This document shows, piece by piece, positions 36,147 through 45,376 of a stretch of DNA of 64,000 nt. Numbering within the stretch: the stretch's first letter is position 1; every line of letters begins with the position of its first letter. Source of the DNA: JAHRAW01 sp965262585 (GTDB taxonomy: Bacteria; Pseudomonadota; Gammaproteobacteria; Arenicellales; Poriferihabitantaceae); the NCBI GenBank assembly GCA_965262585.1, contig OZ253546.1:1116001-1180000 (forward strand), in the 5' to 3' direction. The notes under the pieces were generated by a model. That model saw only the letters and a program-made list of their open reading frames with translations, was not told the DNA's origin and made no database searches. The translations under genes were made by a program, and so were the position numbers.

Positions 36147-36825
36147 CCACCGCCTCCAGATACGCTTCGAATAAATCGACATACACCGCCAACCGCCCCG
36201 TTTCTTTTTCATCCCACAGTTGTTCCGTTTCAAAACGCACGCTATAAAGATGTTGCGATTGTTTTTCCCCGCGCGCCGCGTGTGCGTCCGGAAAAACATG
36301 CGCGCCGTGATGATAGACGATTATGCCGTGGCGGCCGTGCGTGTAACGCGGTGCGCGGGTGTGGGGTTGGGGCATCACCGCCCGCACTGTGACGCGGGTG
36401 TCGATGGCGAAACGCGGGGCGGTGTCGGCGGGCAGTTGGGTGGATGCGCCGCTACGCAGAATTTTCGCGATTTGTGCGCGCTCAACTGCGGGTAACTCTC
36501 CGCCGCCGACCGACTCGCCGCTTTGCAATTCGGTTTCGCTGACTAGGCCGTGCTCAACCAGCAGCAGTTCCAGACCATGCAACCAATGTTCATAATAACT
36601 GCCGGCGAGGTAATGCGCCGGTTCCATTTGTTCGCGGGCGCAACGCGATTGATCCAGATTCCATCGGCCAAGCATGCCGCAAGCGAGCGTCATGCCAAAA
36701 ACGCTCTCCTCCCATTGCTTCGCAAACAACTCGCTCTGACTGCGGTCGACCGAACCGAAGCCGCGCATACCGCCGAGGTCATGGGCGAGGCCGAGGTCGG
36801 GGTCGTGAACGGGATAGTCGGACAT
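36133..36825 (-). CDS. nthB: Nitrile hydratase beta subunit
   Basis: Partner of the alpha subunit in the heterodimer that hydrates nitriles to amides. From ATG 36825 it is 230 residues. The family N-terminus HDLGGMRGFG lies about residues 15-24, SYYEHWLHGLELLLVEHGLV follows, and the C-terminal SH3-like barrel contains RHGIIVYHHGAHVFPD. A TTG at 36849 that overlaps the alpha stop is an alternative start eight codons upstream. Same operon as alpha. Confidence 0.92.
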   Translation of the reverse strand: MSDYPVHDPDLGLAHDLGGMRGFGSVDRSQSELFAKQWEESVFGMTLACGMLGRWNLDQSRCAREQMEPAHYLAGSYYEHWLHGLELLLVEHGLVSETELQSGESVGGGELPAVERAQIAKILRSGASTQLPADTAPRFAIDTRVTVRAVMPQPHTRAPRYTHGRHGIIVYHHGAHVFPDAHAARGEKQSQHLYSVRFETEQLWDEKETGRLAVYVDLFEAYLEAVDGAS

Positions 36826-36845
36826 AATGATTGCAGGTGTCCGGC

Positions 36846-37475
36846 TCAAGCAACCGAGTCGGCCAAAGCAACGCCGATCATCGAATCGCGCGTGATTAGT
36901 TTCGCCAACTGCCGGGTATCCAGATGTTCGCTACCGGGCGGTCTTTGTGGCAACACCAGATAGCGAATTTCCGCGGTCGAATCCCAGACGCGCACTTCAA
37001 CTTCGTCATCCAGCGACACGCCAAATTCGGCCAACACCGCACGCGGTTCGCGCACCGCCCGGGCGCGATATTCAGACGCCTTATACCAAGTCGGCGGCAA
37101 GCCAAGCACCGGCCACGGATAACACGAACACAGCGTGCACACCACCAAGTTGTGCACCGCATCGGTGTTTTCTACAACCCGCATGTGTTCGCCTTGACGA
37201 CCGGCATAACCCATTTCCATAATCGCGGCGGTGGCATCGGCAAGCAAACGTTGCTTGTATTCGGCATCAGTCCAAGCACGCGCAACCACCCGCGCACCGT
37301 TCTTCGGGCCAACGCGGTTTTCATAAGTATCCACCAACTCATCCATCGCCTTAGCATCCACCAGTCCTTTTTCAATCAATAAATTTTCCAGCGACTTAAC
37401 CCGCGCTTCGATTTCGCTCGGGCCGTGGTGATGATGGGGGTGTTTGTTCATGTCTTTACTCATGTCTTTACTCAT
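36846..37475 (-). CDS. nthA: Nitrile hydratase alpha subunit, cobalt type
   Basis: 209 residues. The metal-binding motif is VCTLCSC (Cys113-Thr114-Leu115-Cys116-Ser117-Cys118), where Thr in the second position is the hallmark of Co(III) enzymes; iron enzymes have CSLCSC. The two later cysteines are normally oxidised to sulfinate and sulfenate. The N-terminus MSKDMSKDMNKHPHHHHG is a small coding repeat plus a His-rich stretch, leaving three possible starts. It lies 9 bp behind the amidase, so nitrile, amide and acid steps are encoded together. Confidence 0.95.
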   Translation of the reverse strand: MSKDMSKDMNKHPHHHHGPSEIEARVKSLENLLIEKGLVDAKAMDELVDTYENRVGPKNGARVVARAWTDAEYKQRLLADATAAIMEMGYAGRQGEHMRVVENTDAVHNLVVCTLCSCYPWPVLGLPPTWYKASEYRARAVREPRAVLAEFGVSLDDEVEVRVWDSTAEIRYLVLPQRPPGSEHLDTRQLAKLITRDSMIGVALADSVA

Positions 37476-37484
37476 GCTATTTAC

Positions 37485-38906
37485 TTAGGGGATACGCCTG
37501 CGGTTCAAAGTTTGCTCGACGGTTGCGGCGATTTCATAAAGGTATTGATCTTCACCGTTACCGGCGGACAACATCAACCCCACCGGTGCTTGCCCCGGCG
37601 TATGACACGGCAGACTAACAGCGCAACCGTCAAAAAAATTAACCGTGGAAGTGTTGCGCAGGCATTTCATATTAACCTCGGGCATTTGTTCGACATCATC
37701 CGTCTCGGAAATAGCGGGTGGCACGCATTGCACGGTCGGATACACCAGCACATCGGCCCCGGCCTCGCGCATCTGCTGCCGACAAGCGACCACCAAAGCG
37801 GCCTTTTCTTGATAGCACTCGCGCCGCGCATCGGCATCAAACGCGCGCCCGGCACTCATCCGTTGGCGCACGAACGGATCGTATTCATCCCCCCGACTCT
37901 GCAAACGTTCTTGATGATCCTGCCACGCCTCAAACACCGCCACGGCGCGCCGCCGAAACATATCAACGCAACCTTCAAGCGCCGGCAGCGGAGCGCGATC
38001 CACGGTCACGCCATCATCCGCAAGCCACCGAAGCGCATCCTCAAAAGCCGCCGCGACTTGCGCATCGAGAGCCTCCATAACGATCGATTCGGGCACTAGC
38101 AAGCGAATGGATTTCGGTGGGCGAACTGACAATACCGGCAGCGGTTCGCCGTGTTTCAAACGCCCGGTTATGATGTGGTCGAGAATGAAACAACCATCCA
38201 AATCGTTAGCCAGCGGGCCCGGCGTATCCGAAGTCGGCGACAGCGGATAAACACCGCGCAACGACACCCTGCCGTAGGTTGGCTTGACGCCGACTATGCC
38301 GTTGAACGCCGCCGGAACACGGCACGACCCGGCGGTATCCGAACCGACACCGGCCGCCACAATCCCCTCGGCAACGCTCACCGCATTGCCCGAAGACGAG
38401 CCGCCCGGCAACCTGCCGATGTCGCGCTGCCAAATGCTTTTTGGGTTGCCGTAATGGGGGTTCAAACCCATGCCGCTAAAAGCAAATTCGCTCATGTTGG
38501 CGCGCCCGACAAACAACGCCCCGGCATCGCGCAAATGCCCGACCACCACCGCATCAGCCTTCTCGACCGGCGCCTCGTCCCGCAACACCACCGAACCGGC
38601 AAGCGTCTGCTGGCCCTGCACATTAAATAAATCTTTAAGCGCAAGCGGCACCCCGGCAAGCACCGGCAACGGCTCACCATTAGCACGCGCACGGTCGATC
38701 TGAACAGCCTGCTGCAACGCATCGTAATTGATACGAATAAACACCCCTTCCGACCGCCCCGCCGCCGCCAACGCCTCCCCCACCACCCCCTCGCAACTCC
38801 CCCCACCATCCACAAAGGAATTAACCAGTTGCCGTATTGTCGGGTGGGTATGCATTGGAGCAATGTAGCCCGGATTTGTGGGACTGTCTAGTGGGGTAGC
38901 GTTCAT
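37485..38906 (-). CDS. Amidase signature family hydrolase
   Basis: 473 residues of the AS family. The Ser-cisSer-Lys triad is visible as Lys91 (PLALKDLFNV), Ser170 in PGGSSSGNA and Ser194 in GSDTAGSCRVPA; the Ser-Ser spacing of 24 is the family norm. First gene of a minus-strand operon with nitrile hydratase alpha, beta, accessory and paiB-like genes, so its natural substrate is probably the amide made by the hydratase. No aldoxime dehydratase or nitrile transporter is adjacent. Confidence 0.9.
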   Translation of the reverse strand: MNATPLDSPTNPGYIAPMHTHPTIRQLVNSFVDGGGSCEGVVGEALAAAGRSEGVFIRINYDALQQAVQIDRARANGEPLPVLAGVPLALKDLFNVQGQQTLAGSVVLRDEAPVEKADAVVVGHLRDAGALFVGRANMSEFAFSGMGLNPHYGNPKSIWQRDIGRLPGGSSSGNAVSVAEGIVAAGVGSDTAGSCRVPAAFNGIVGVKPTYGRVSLRGVYPLSPTSDTPGPLANDLDGCFILDHIITGRLKHGEPLPVLSVRPPKSIRLLVPESIVMEALDAQVAAAFEDALRWLADDGVTVDRAPLPALEGCVDMFRRRAVAVFEAWQDHQERLQSRGDEYDPFVRQRMSAGRAFDADARRECYQEKAALVVACRQQMREAGADVLVYPTVQCVPPAISETDDVEQMPEVNMKCLRNTSTVNFFDGCAVSLPCHTPGQAPVGLMLSAGNGEDQYLYEIAATVEQTLNRRRIP

Positions 38907-38926
38907 TGTGTATTGCTCGACTCGTC

Positions 38927-39036
38927 GTCATTCTCGTGAAAGTGGGAATCTAGTAAGACATGTCGGTGTAAGCCGCTCATTGTCATTCCCGTGAAAACGG
39001 GAATCCAGTAAGACATGTCGGCGTAAGCCGCTCATT
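38927..39036. repeat. Two tandem 55-bp dRS3-like repeats
   Basis: Units at 38927-38981 and 38982-39036, each with GTCATTCYCGTGAAA and a GGGAAT half-palindrome, then AGTAAGACATGTCGG and GTAAGCCGCTCATT. The 291-bp gap between the amidase and mod otherwise shows no gene; the mod promoter should lie in its last 150 bp. Confidence 0.85.
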
Positions 39037-39197
39037 AATAATGTTCGGCAACTGCCGACCGTTTTGTTATACACTACCCGCATCCTCGTCCGGGCTGTCA
39101 AACGGAATTTTGCGCCCTTTTCCAAAGATTTTTTATGTTCCAGTTACACAAAATAATCTCCTATCTTCCCACCAATTTTTAGCACTCGGAACCATCC

Positions 39198-40817
39198 ATG
39201 CCGACCCTCGATTTCAAAGGCAAACAAATTATCTACGCGCACCACTTGACCGCCCCGTCAAAAGCGATTGAGGTGAACGCGAAAAAGTCGCTTCCGGCGA
39301 AAGGCACAAAGCCGTCCCTCGACGACAACCTGATTATCCACGGCGATAACCTGCACGCGCTCAAGGCGTTGATGCCGCGTTATGCGGGGCGGGTGAATTG
39401 TATCTATATTGACCCGCCGTATAACACCGGCAACGAAGGATGGGTTTACAACGACAATGTGAATAGCGCAATGATGAAGGAGTGGTTGAAAGATAAAGGT
39501 TCAGTAGATGGTGAGGATTTGGAACGGCATGATAAGTGGCTTTGTATGATGTGGCCGAGATTGCAGTTGTTGCGGGAGTTGTTGGCCGAAGATGGGGTGA
39601 TTTTTATTTCCATTGATGATAAAGAGCAGCACCATCTGCGGATGATGATGGATGAGATTTTTGGTGAGAATAATTTTGTTGGTAATATAGGATGGGAGTC
39701 CAAAACAAAGACACAGAACACAAAAGACTCTTTCAATAAATTACAACCTAAAATAGAACATATTTTGTGCTATACAAAACTCACCAAAACGCGCTTCAAT
39801 CTTATTGAAATTGGCAAGAAAAAATACCAAGAAAAAGATGAAAGAGGCAAGTTTCGTTACGCACAAGTTGAGCTGATGAGTTCGTTAGGAATTCGTTCAC
39901 GCGATAGTATGATATTTCCCATATTAGGCATTAACCCACCGCCCAACAAGCAATGGAAAATCGGCAAGCAGACGATAAAAAAATTTCGCGACCGCGGCGA
40001 CCTTACAAAAAAAGAAAGCACGCCTTACCTTAAAATGCGACCTGCTGACGAACGAATAGAAAAGACAGAGCCTTTTTGGGGACTTTTCTCAAAAGAAAAG
40101 GGCACAGCCGAAAGTGCAAAAAAAGAATTGTCGGCAGTTTTAGAATCGACTTCACATGGATTTGAAACAGTCAAACCTGTAAACGTTATAAAGCAACTTC
40201 TGTTCCATTCTACAAAACATGGAGACACCATCCTCGACTCCTTCGCCGGCTCCGGCACCACCGCCCACGCCGTCCTTGCCCTCAACAAAGAAGACGGCGG
40301 CAACCGAAAATTCATCCTCGTTGAATGCGAAAACTACGCCGACAAAATCACCGCCGGACGAGTACGCCGAGTAATCAAGGGCGTGCCAAAAGCCAAAGAT
40401 GAAACCCTGAAAAAAGGACTCGGCGGAAGTTTCACCTACTGCACATTGGGCGATGAAATCAACATCGAAAAAATGCTCGCCGGCAAAAAACTACCGGACT
40501 ACGAAACCTTAGCCCGCCATGTCGTCTATACCGCAACCGGCCAATCCCCACACAAAATCCGCAAACAACATGGCGAAGACGGGTTTTTCTACGAAACCAA
40601 CGACAGGATATATTACTTGGTCTATAAACCAGAACTCGCTTTCCTGCGAAGCGCCGCCTCGGCCCTGAATGGCATCCGCGCCAAACGCATCGCCAAACAA
40701 GCCAAAACAAAAAAGAAAACCGCAATCGTATTCGCCACGCATAAATTCATAGGACAAAAAGAATTAACAGCAATGGGAATTGTGTTTTGTGGGTTGCCGT
40801 ATAGTACAAATTTATGA
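39198..40817 (+). CDS. mod: Type III restriction-modification system methyltransferase (Mod)
   Basis: 539 residues, beta-class N6-adenine or N4-cytosine methylase order: DPPYNTG (residues 72-78) before the SAM motif SFAGSGTT (about 348-355). The region between them is the target-recognition domain. DNA for the recognition part (about 39690-40210) is far more AT-rich than the flanking catalytic parts, which suggests domain replacement. It overlaps the next gene by 4 bp (ATGA). No simple-sequence repeat of the phase-variable Mod type is seen in it. Confidence 0.92.
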   Translation: MPTLDFKGKQIIYAHHLTAPSKAIEVNAKKSLPAKGTKPSLDDNLIIHGDNLHALKALMPRYAGRVNCIYIDPPYNTGNEGWVYNDNVNSAMMKEWLKDKGSVDGEDLERHDKWLCMMWPRLQLLRELLAEDGVIFISIDDKEQHHLRMMMDEIFGENNFVGNIGWESKTKTQNTKDSFNKLQPKIEHILCYTKLTKTRFNLIEIGKKKYQEKDERGKFRYAQVELMSSLGIRSRDSMIFPILGINPPPNKQWKIGKQTIKKFRDRGDLTKKESTPYLKMRPADERIEKTEPFWGLFSKEKGTAESAKKELSAVLESTSHGFETVKPVNVIKQLLFHSTKHGDTILDSFAGSGTTAHAVLALNKEDGGNRKFILVECENYADKITAGRVRRVIKGVPKAKDETLKKGLGGSFTYCTLGDEINIEKMLAGKKLPDYETLARHVVYTATGQSPHKIRKQHGEDGFFYETNDRIYYLVYKPELAFLRSAASALNGIRAKRIAKQAKTKKKTAIVFATHKFIGQKELTAMGIVFCGLPYSTNL

Positions 40818-41476
40818 TTTTAAACACTTTATACGTACTTGGTGCAGTAGCAAGCATTAGGGATTTTTTTTATGATGGAGCAGCGAATCTTTCGCCATGG
40901 CTCATCTTGACTATCGGCGTGCTGTGTACAGCAACATTTTGGAAAAAAAATCGTTCGCCATGGATATTCTTGACTATCGGCGTGCTGTTCGTGGTGGTGA
41001 TTTGGGGGTTAAATCGTTCGCCATCACCCCCTGCGAAGGATCAAGAAAGTGAAGAATCTATTGTGGTAACTCAAGAAAGTGAAGAATCTATTGTGGTAAC
41101 TCAAGAAAGTGAAGAAGTGTTAGTTCCAGGAAATGAACAACTTGAAGAGTTAAATGAACACACCAATTTGACCTTAAGGAAATTGGAAATTGCTTTTTTA
41201 TCCGCACAGAAAATATCTAGCACTATATCTCGCGATGAAACATTAGAACTTGTGATTACGAAGGCTTTACAAAGTGAAGAAGATAAATTTGCTTTTAAGG
41301 TTGCACTCCAAATTTCTTCTATCCGTTCTCGAGACAAGATGTTGATAAGGATAATTGACAAGTCTCTGGAAAATGGAAATATAGATACTGCAGAATCAGT
41401 ATCTAATAAGATTTCTTCCATCTTAACTCGTGATGAGGTAAAAAGAAAAATAGTTGATTTTATTTTTATAGACTAA
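40814..41476 (+). CDS. Hypothetical membrane protein inserted between mod and res
   Basis: 220 residues, AT-rich. Two or three hydrophobic segments occupy residues 1-68 (LYVLGAVASI, SPWLILTIGVLCTATFW, WIFLTIGVLFVVVIWGL). A 10-residue coding tandem repeat (QESEESIVVT, residues 76-95) precedes a helical part with repeated ISSxxSRDExL motifs (about 132-210) that resembles a short TPR/HEAT-like array. Translation is coupled to mod and res follows after 50 bp. Not a standard type III component; function unknown. Confidence 0.65.
   Translation: MILNTLYVLGAVASIRDFFYDGAANLSPWLILTIGVLCTATFWKKNRSPWIFLTIGVLFVVVIWGLNRSPSPPAKDQESEESIVVTQESEESIVVTQESEEVLVPGNEQLEELNEHTNLTLRKLEIAFLSAQKISSTISRDETLELVITKALQSEEDKFAFKVALQISSIRSRDKMLIRIIDKSLENGNIDTAESVSNKISSILTRDEVKRKIVDFIFID
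41041..41117. repeat. 30-bp coding tandem repeat
   Basis: Two identical 30-bp units (41041-41070, 41071-41100) and a partial third; in-frame, so copy changes would lengthen or shorten the acidic linker by 10 residues without frameshift. Confidence 0.9.
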
Positions 41477-41526
41477 TAATTCAATGCACATTAAAAATCA
41501 CCAACCCAAATCCCTGGAACATTGAT

Positions 41527-44073
41527 ATGCAACTCAAAAACTACCAACAACAAACCCTCGATCAATTAGACCGATGGCTTGATGCGCTCAAAGAAGCCCG
41601 TTTGGAAGGCGAAAAGACGATCAAAGTTCTTGAGAAACAAAAAATCGATGTCCCCGAAGTAGTGCGGAATTATCCCGAAACCGCATGGAAAAGCCTGAGC
41701 AACCAAAACCTTCTCCCCCGCATTCAACAACAAGACGGGGACTCTAAAACCCCCGGCTACATTTCCCGCACCGCATCATCCGGCGCACCTATTCCGCATG
41801 TTTGCTTGAAAATTCCAACCGGCGGTGGCAAAACACTTTTGGGAGTCTCCGCTTTGGAGCGCATCAAACAAGACACCGGTTTTGTTTTGTGGATTGTGCC
41901 GACTAGGGCGATTTACCAGCAAACCCTGACTGCTTTTCGAACCCGTGAACATCCTTACCGGCAGATGCTTGAGCGAATCTCCGGTGGCAAGGTCAAACTG
42001 CTGCAAAAAGTCGACCGATTTACCCGGCAGGATATTGAAAGCCAACTGTGCGTGATGATGCTGATGTTGCCGGCGGTCAACCGGCAAAAGGGCAAGGGTT
42101 TTCTCAAGATATTCCGCGACAGCGGCGGGTATACCTCGTTCTTTCCCGAACAAGATGATGCGGGCGCAAATACAATTCTTTCGCAACAGCATCCCGACTT
42201 GGAAAAAAATCAAACCGGCGACTGGGTAAAGCAAAGCTTGATTAACACTCTGAAACTGATTCGCCCGACCGTGATTTTGGACGAAGCGCATAAGGCATAT
42301 GGGAAAAAAGACGCAACCGAGTTTGTAAAGTCCGTCAACCGACTCAATCCTCGCTTTGTTGTTGAACTGTCGGCCACGCCGAAACTCGGCATCAGCAACA
42401 TTCTGGTCGATATTTCGGGAACCGCGCTTCAAGACGAGGAGATGATTAAACTCCCGATAGAGATTCGCAGTTTCATTAATTCTGACTGGAAACACACGCT
42501 TGCCGAAACACAAAATAAATTGGCCGAACTGGAACGGGAAGCGAAGAAATCGCAACACCACGGGGGCGGTTATATTCGGCCAATCGCGCTGGTACGCGTG
42601 CAGAGAACCGGGAAAAACCAGCGCAAGCAGGGGTATATTCATTCCGATGATGCGCGGGAATACCTGATACAAAATCTTTCCGTGCCGGAACAACACATAC
42701 GAATTCAATCATCAGAACAAAAGGAACTGGCGGGCGAAGATCTGCACAGCGAAACAAGCCCGGTGCGCTGGATTATCACAAAAGATGCGCTCAAAGAGGG
42801 TTGGGATTGCTCGTTTGCGTATCTTCTGGCGTTGCTGGATAACACCACGGCGTCAACGGCGATGACGCAAATGGTCGGGCGGGTAATGCGACAGCCATAC
42901 GCGCAACTGGTTAAAAAAAGCGCGGCGTTGAACCAGTGTTATGTCTACTGTTACAACATGGATGTGGGCACGGCGGTTAAAGGAGTGAGCGCCGGGCTGG
43001 AAAACGAAGGGCTGACCGGACTTGGTAACGCTATTCGCGGATACGGCGGCGGAGAACAACCGCAACGGCAAACCGTCAAACGCAGGCAACCCTATAAAAA
43101 GTTAAACATTTGTCTCCCGCAGGTGCTACATAAAGAAGGGAATGGATGGCGTCCGATTGATTACGACCGCGATATTTTGAGCGCGGTGAACTGGGACAAA
43201 ATTAGCGGCGGCCATGCGGTTAATTTGGATGATGAAGATGTCGTCCGGGAATGCAAAACCACGATTGACATTCAGGGGCAAGGCGAGGTGTTGGAAGAGA
43301 ACTATGACACTGGAGAAAGTCTGACGCTGGATTATTTTGTCCGGCGGCTTACGGATATGATTCCCAATCCGTGGCAAGCGGCGCGCGTGGCGGAGAATTT
43401 CATCGGCAAGCACAGCAACCCGCAACACGGCGATTCCAAATTATTGAATAACCGAATTTATCTTTCGGAGGTATTGAGAAAGAGGGTGAAAAAAGATATT
43501 GACGGCAAAGCCGAAACGGTGTTCCGCGCTAAAGTCGGACGAAACGAAATCAGGTTTCATCTTGTGGCCGATAAGAACCTGAACCACGAACTAAGCAATT
43601 CGTTCGAGGTGGTTGTGTCCGGTGACGCACGAACATTGCAAGCCCAACACGGTCAACCGATACAGCGAAGCCTGTTTTCCCCCATTTATGAAAACAATTT
43701 CAACGGACTTGAAAAAGATTTTGCGCTGTATCTGGACGAAAGCGATGCGATCTATTGGTGGCATCGAATCGCCGCACGGCAGGCGTATTCTCTTCAAGGC
43801 TGGCGGCGACAACGGGTTTATCCCGACTTTGTGGCGTGCAGAAAAGAAAACGGCACTCTGCTGGTTTTAGAAACAAAAGGCGCGCACTTGCAAGGCAACG
43901 AAGATACGATCTACAAGAAAAAACTGCTTGATGCGCTTGAGAAAACTTACACGACCGCCATCGACAGGGGAACATTGGAAATCAATGAATTCCCCGCCGC
44001 CACTTTCAGAATGATGTTTGAGAACAGTTGGAAAGAGGATGTGAACGCCCTCATCTCCGACACACAACCATAA
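41527..44073 (+). CDS. res: Type III restriction enzyme Res subunit
   Basis: 848-residue ATP-dependent DNA translocase and nuclease. Superfamily 2 helicase motifs: Walker A IPTGGGKTLLG (about 94-104), DEAH near residue 252, SATPKLG, KEGWDCSFAYLL and the arginine-finger block MVGRVMRQP. The C-terminal PD-(D/E)XK nuclease reads YPDFVACRKENGTLLVLETK (about 765-785). Together with Mod it forms a complete-looking type III system; all motifs appear intact. Confidence 0.93.
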   Translation: MQLKNYQQQTLDQLDRWLDALKEARLEGEKTIKVLEKQKIDVPEVVRNYPETAWKSLSNQNLLPRIQQQDGDSKTPGYISRTASSGAPIPHVCLKIPTGGGKTLLGVSALERIKQDTGFVLWIVPTRAIYQQTLTAFRTREHPYRQMLERISGGKVKLLQKVDRFTRQDIESQLCVMMLMLPAVNRQKGKGFLKIFRDSGGYTSFFPEQDDAGANTILSQQHPDLEKNQTGDWVKQSLINTLKLIRPTVILDEAHKAYGKKDATEFVKSVNRLNPRFVVELSATPKLGISNILVDISGTALQDEEMIKLPIEIRSFINSDWKHTLAETQNKLAELEREAKKSQHHGGGYIRPIALVRVQRTGKNQRKQGYIHSDDAREYLIQNLSVPEQHIRIQSSEQKELAGEDLHSETSPVRWIITKDALKEGWDCSFAYLLALLDNTTASTAMTQMVGRVMRQPYAQLVKKSAALNQCYVYCYNMDVGTAVKGVSAGLENEGLTGLGNAIRGYGGGEQPQRQTVKRRQPYKKLNICLPQVLHKEGNGWRPIDYDRDILSAVNWDKISGGHAVNLDDEDVVRECKTTIDIQGQGEVLEENYDTGESLTLDYFVRRLTDMIPNPWQAARVAENFIGKHSNPQHGDSKLLNNRIYLSEVLRKRVKKDIDGKAETVFRAKVGRNEIRFHLVADKNLNHELSNSFEVVVSGDARTLQAQHGQPIQRSLFSPIYENNFNGLEKDFALYLDESDAIYWWHRIAARQAYSLQGWRRQRVYPDFVACRKENGTLLVLETKGAHLQGNEDTIYKKKLLDALEKTYTTAIDRGTLEINEFPAATFRMMFENSWKEDVNALISDTQP

Positions 44074-44129
44074 ACACCGCTTCTTTGGTAAATTTTTATC
44101 GCGATGCAGGATTTTATTGTGTAATCGCT

Positions 44130-44158
44130 TTGAGTATGCCGCCGCCTTGATTTATAAT
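44130..44158 (+). promoter_or_regulatory. Sigma70 promoter of the solute-binding protein gene
   Basis: TTGAGT (44130-44135), 17-bp spacer and a perfect TATAAT (44153-44158), 31 bp before the ATG at 44190. Confidence 0.75.
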
Positions 44159-44189
44159 CTTTGCTCTGTTCACACAAACCTAAAACCAA

Positions 44190-45224
44190 ATGATTTCAAC
44201 CATTACATTTTTGCCAGTTGCCGTTGTTCGGATTGCCTTGTTTGTCGGGTTGTTGTTTTGCCATATGACCTACGCTGCTGACGGCCCGCTTCGGGCTTGC
44301 ACCGATGACGCGCGCGCGCTTAACTTTGGTTTCTACGCATTTTTCGCGCCGGTTAGTTACAACGCCGATTCGGATCCGGCGGCGGCGGGGTTTAATACGC
44401 ACCTCGGTTATGAAGCGGATTTGTTGAGCGCTTTGGAGGCGATGGAAGGCGCGGGGTTGTCGTTTTCGCGGCGACCGATTGCCGCATGGGATGACATTTG
44501 GTTGCAGTCCGCCGGCCAACAATATGACTTGGTCGGTGGCGGCATCACCATCCTCGACTCGCGCACCCGCGATGCCGCCGGTAAAAAGGCGGTCGCTTTT
44601 ACCTCGGGACACATCGCCTTTCGCCAGTCGCTGCTGGTGCGCGCCGAAGACGCACCGCGTATGGCAAGCCATGACGACCTGAACAGCGAAGTGCAAGTCG
44701 GTGCGCTTGCCGGCACCACCGGCGAAGCCCGCTTGTTGCAACTAACCGGGCTGGCCGACGCCAATGGAATCCTGACCGCCGGCGTACGCATCGACACTCC
44801 GCGCGGCATATTAACCGCAGACGGCGGCGATGGTTACATGATCACCGCCGCCGCCGAATCTCCCAACCTCAGCAACCGAACGCGACTTTATCCCCCGGCA
44901 CAAACCATGCCCGAAATTATTTACCTCGGCGATCAGACCGGTGAAATCGAACTGCTGGAAGCACTCGGCAACGGCCGCATCGATGCAATCGCCAGAGGCG
45001 AGATCGGCAACCGCGATGCCGCCCACGCTTCCAACAACGCTTTTGTAGTCGCCGCCCTAGACCCCGAAATCGAACTCGGCGGCTTCACCGTAGCCACCAA
45101 AAACGCCGACCTTCTCTCCTGCATAGACGACAAAATCAACCTGCTAACGGATAACCAACGCATCGGCTACGCCGAATGGCTGAAAGACCCCCAAATATTC
45201 CTACGCCGCGCGCGTGCGGAATGA
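44190..45224 (+). CDS. Family 3 periplasmic solute-binding protein
   Basis: 344 residues. The signal peptide ends at about residue 29 (LFCHMTYA). The mature part has the bilobed SBP family 3 pattern: YEADLLSALEAM, YDLVGGGITILDSRTRD, FTSGHIAFRQSLLVR, VGALAGTTGEARLL and IDAIARGEIGNRD. Such proteins deliver amino acids or related compounds to ABC importers or to signalling receptors. No permease or ATPase gene is next to it, and it stands alone with its own promoter inside a defence-rich region. Ligand unknown. Confidence 0.8.
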   Translation: MISTITFLPVAVVRIALFVGLLFCHMTYAADGPLRACTDDARALNFGFYAFFAPVSYNADSDPAAAGFNTHLGYEADLLSALEAMEGAGLSFSRRPIAAWDDIWLQSAGQQYDLVGGGITILDSRTRDAAGKKAVAFTSGHIAFRQSLLVRAEDAPRMASHDDLNSEVQVGALAGTTGEARLLQLTGLADANGILTAGVRIDTPRGILTADGGDGYMITAAAESPNLSNRTRLYPPAQTMPEIIYLGDQTGEIELLEALGNGRIDAIARGEIGNRDAAHASNNAFVVAALDPEIELGGFTVATKNADLLSCIDDKINLLTDNQRIGYAEWLKDPQIFLRRARAE

Positions 45225-45237
45225 CGGGGTTCGATAA

Positions 45238-45372
45238 TCCGGCAGCGAACAAGCAGGTCTGCGCCGCCGCACCGTTTCGCGTATCAACATAGATAACATT
45301 TTTGCTAGGCATTACGGTGTCACCGAGGAAGAACTGGATTACATTGTCAACTACGATATCGAATGGGATTAG
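45238..45372 (+). pseudogene. C-terminal remnant of a DNA methyltransferase / type IIG restriction enzyme
   Basis: The open frame ending at TAG 45370-45372 reads ...INIDNIFARHYGVTEEELDYI and then VNYDIEWD. The pattern I-D-x-hydrophobic-x-A-x-x-Y-G-h-T-E-E-E-L-x-Y-I is the familiar C-terminus of Eco57I/PglX-like N6-adenine methyltransferases. No start codon or catalytic part exists upstream: an in-frame stop and the solute-binding protein gene precede it. The remnant stops 4 bp before the AbiJ-like gene, suggesting the latter once sat behind a complete restriction or BREX-type enzyme. Confidence 0.55.
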
Positions 45373-45376
45373 GAAA

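Noticed and set aside
36147..36299. Longer N-terminus for the nitrile hydratase accessory protein
   Set aside because: The extra 51 residues are basic and unconserved and overlap the beta-subunit gene; ATG 36146 gives the normal family length.
41041..41117. Phase-variable tract in the type III operon
   Set aside because: The repeat unit is 30 bp, a multiple of three, so slippage would change length but not the frame.
41776..42708. 310-residue open frame on the minus strand
   Set aside because: Antisense shadow of the res gene, whose helicase motifs are intact.
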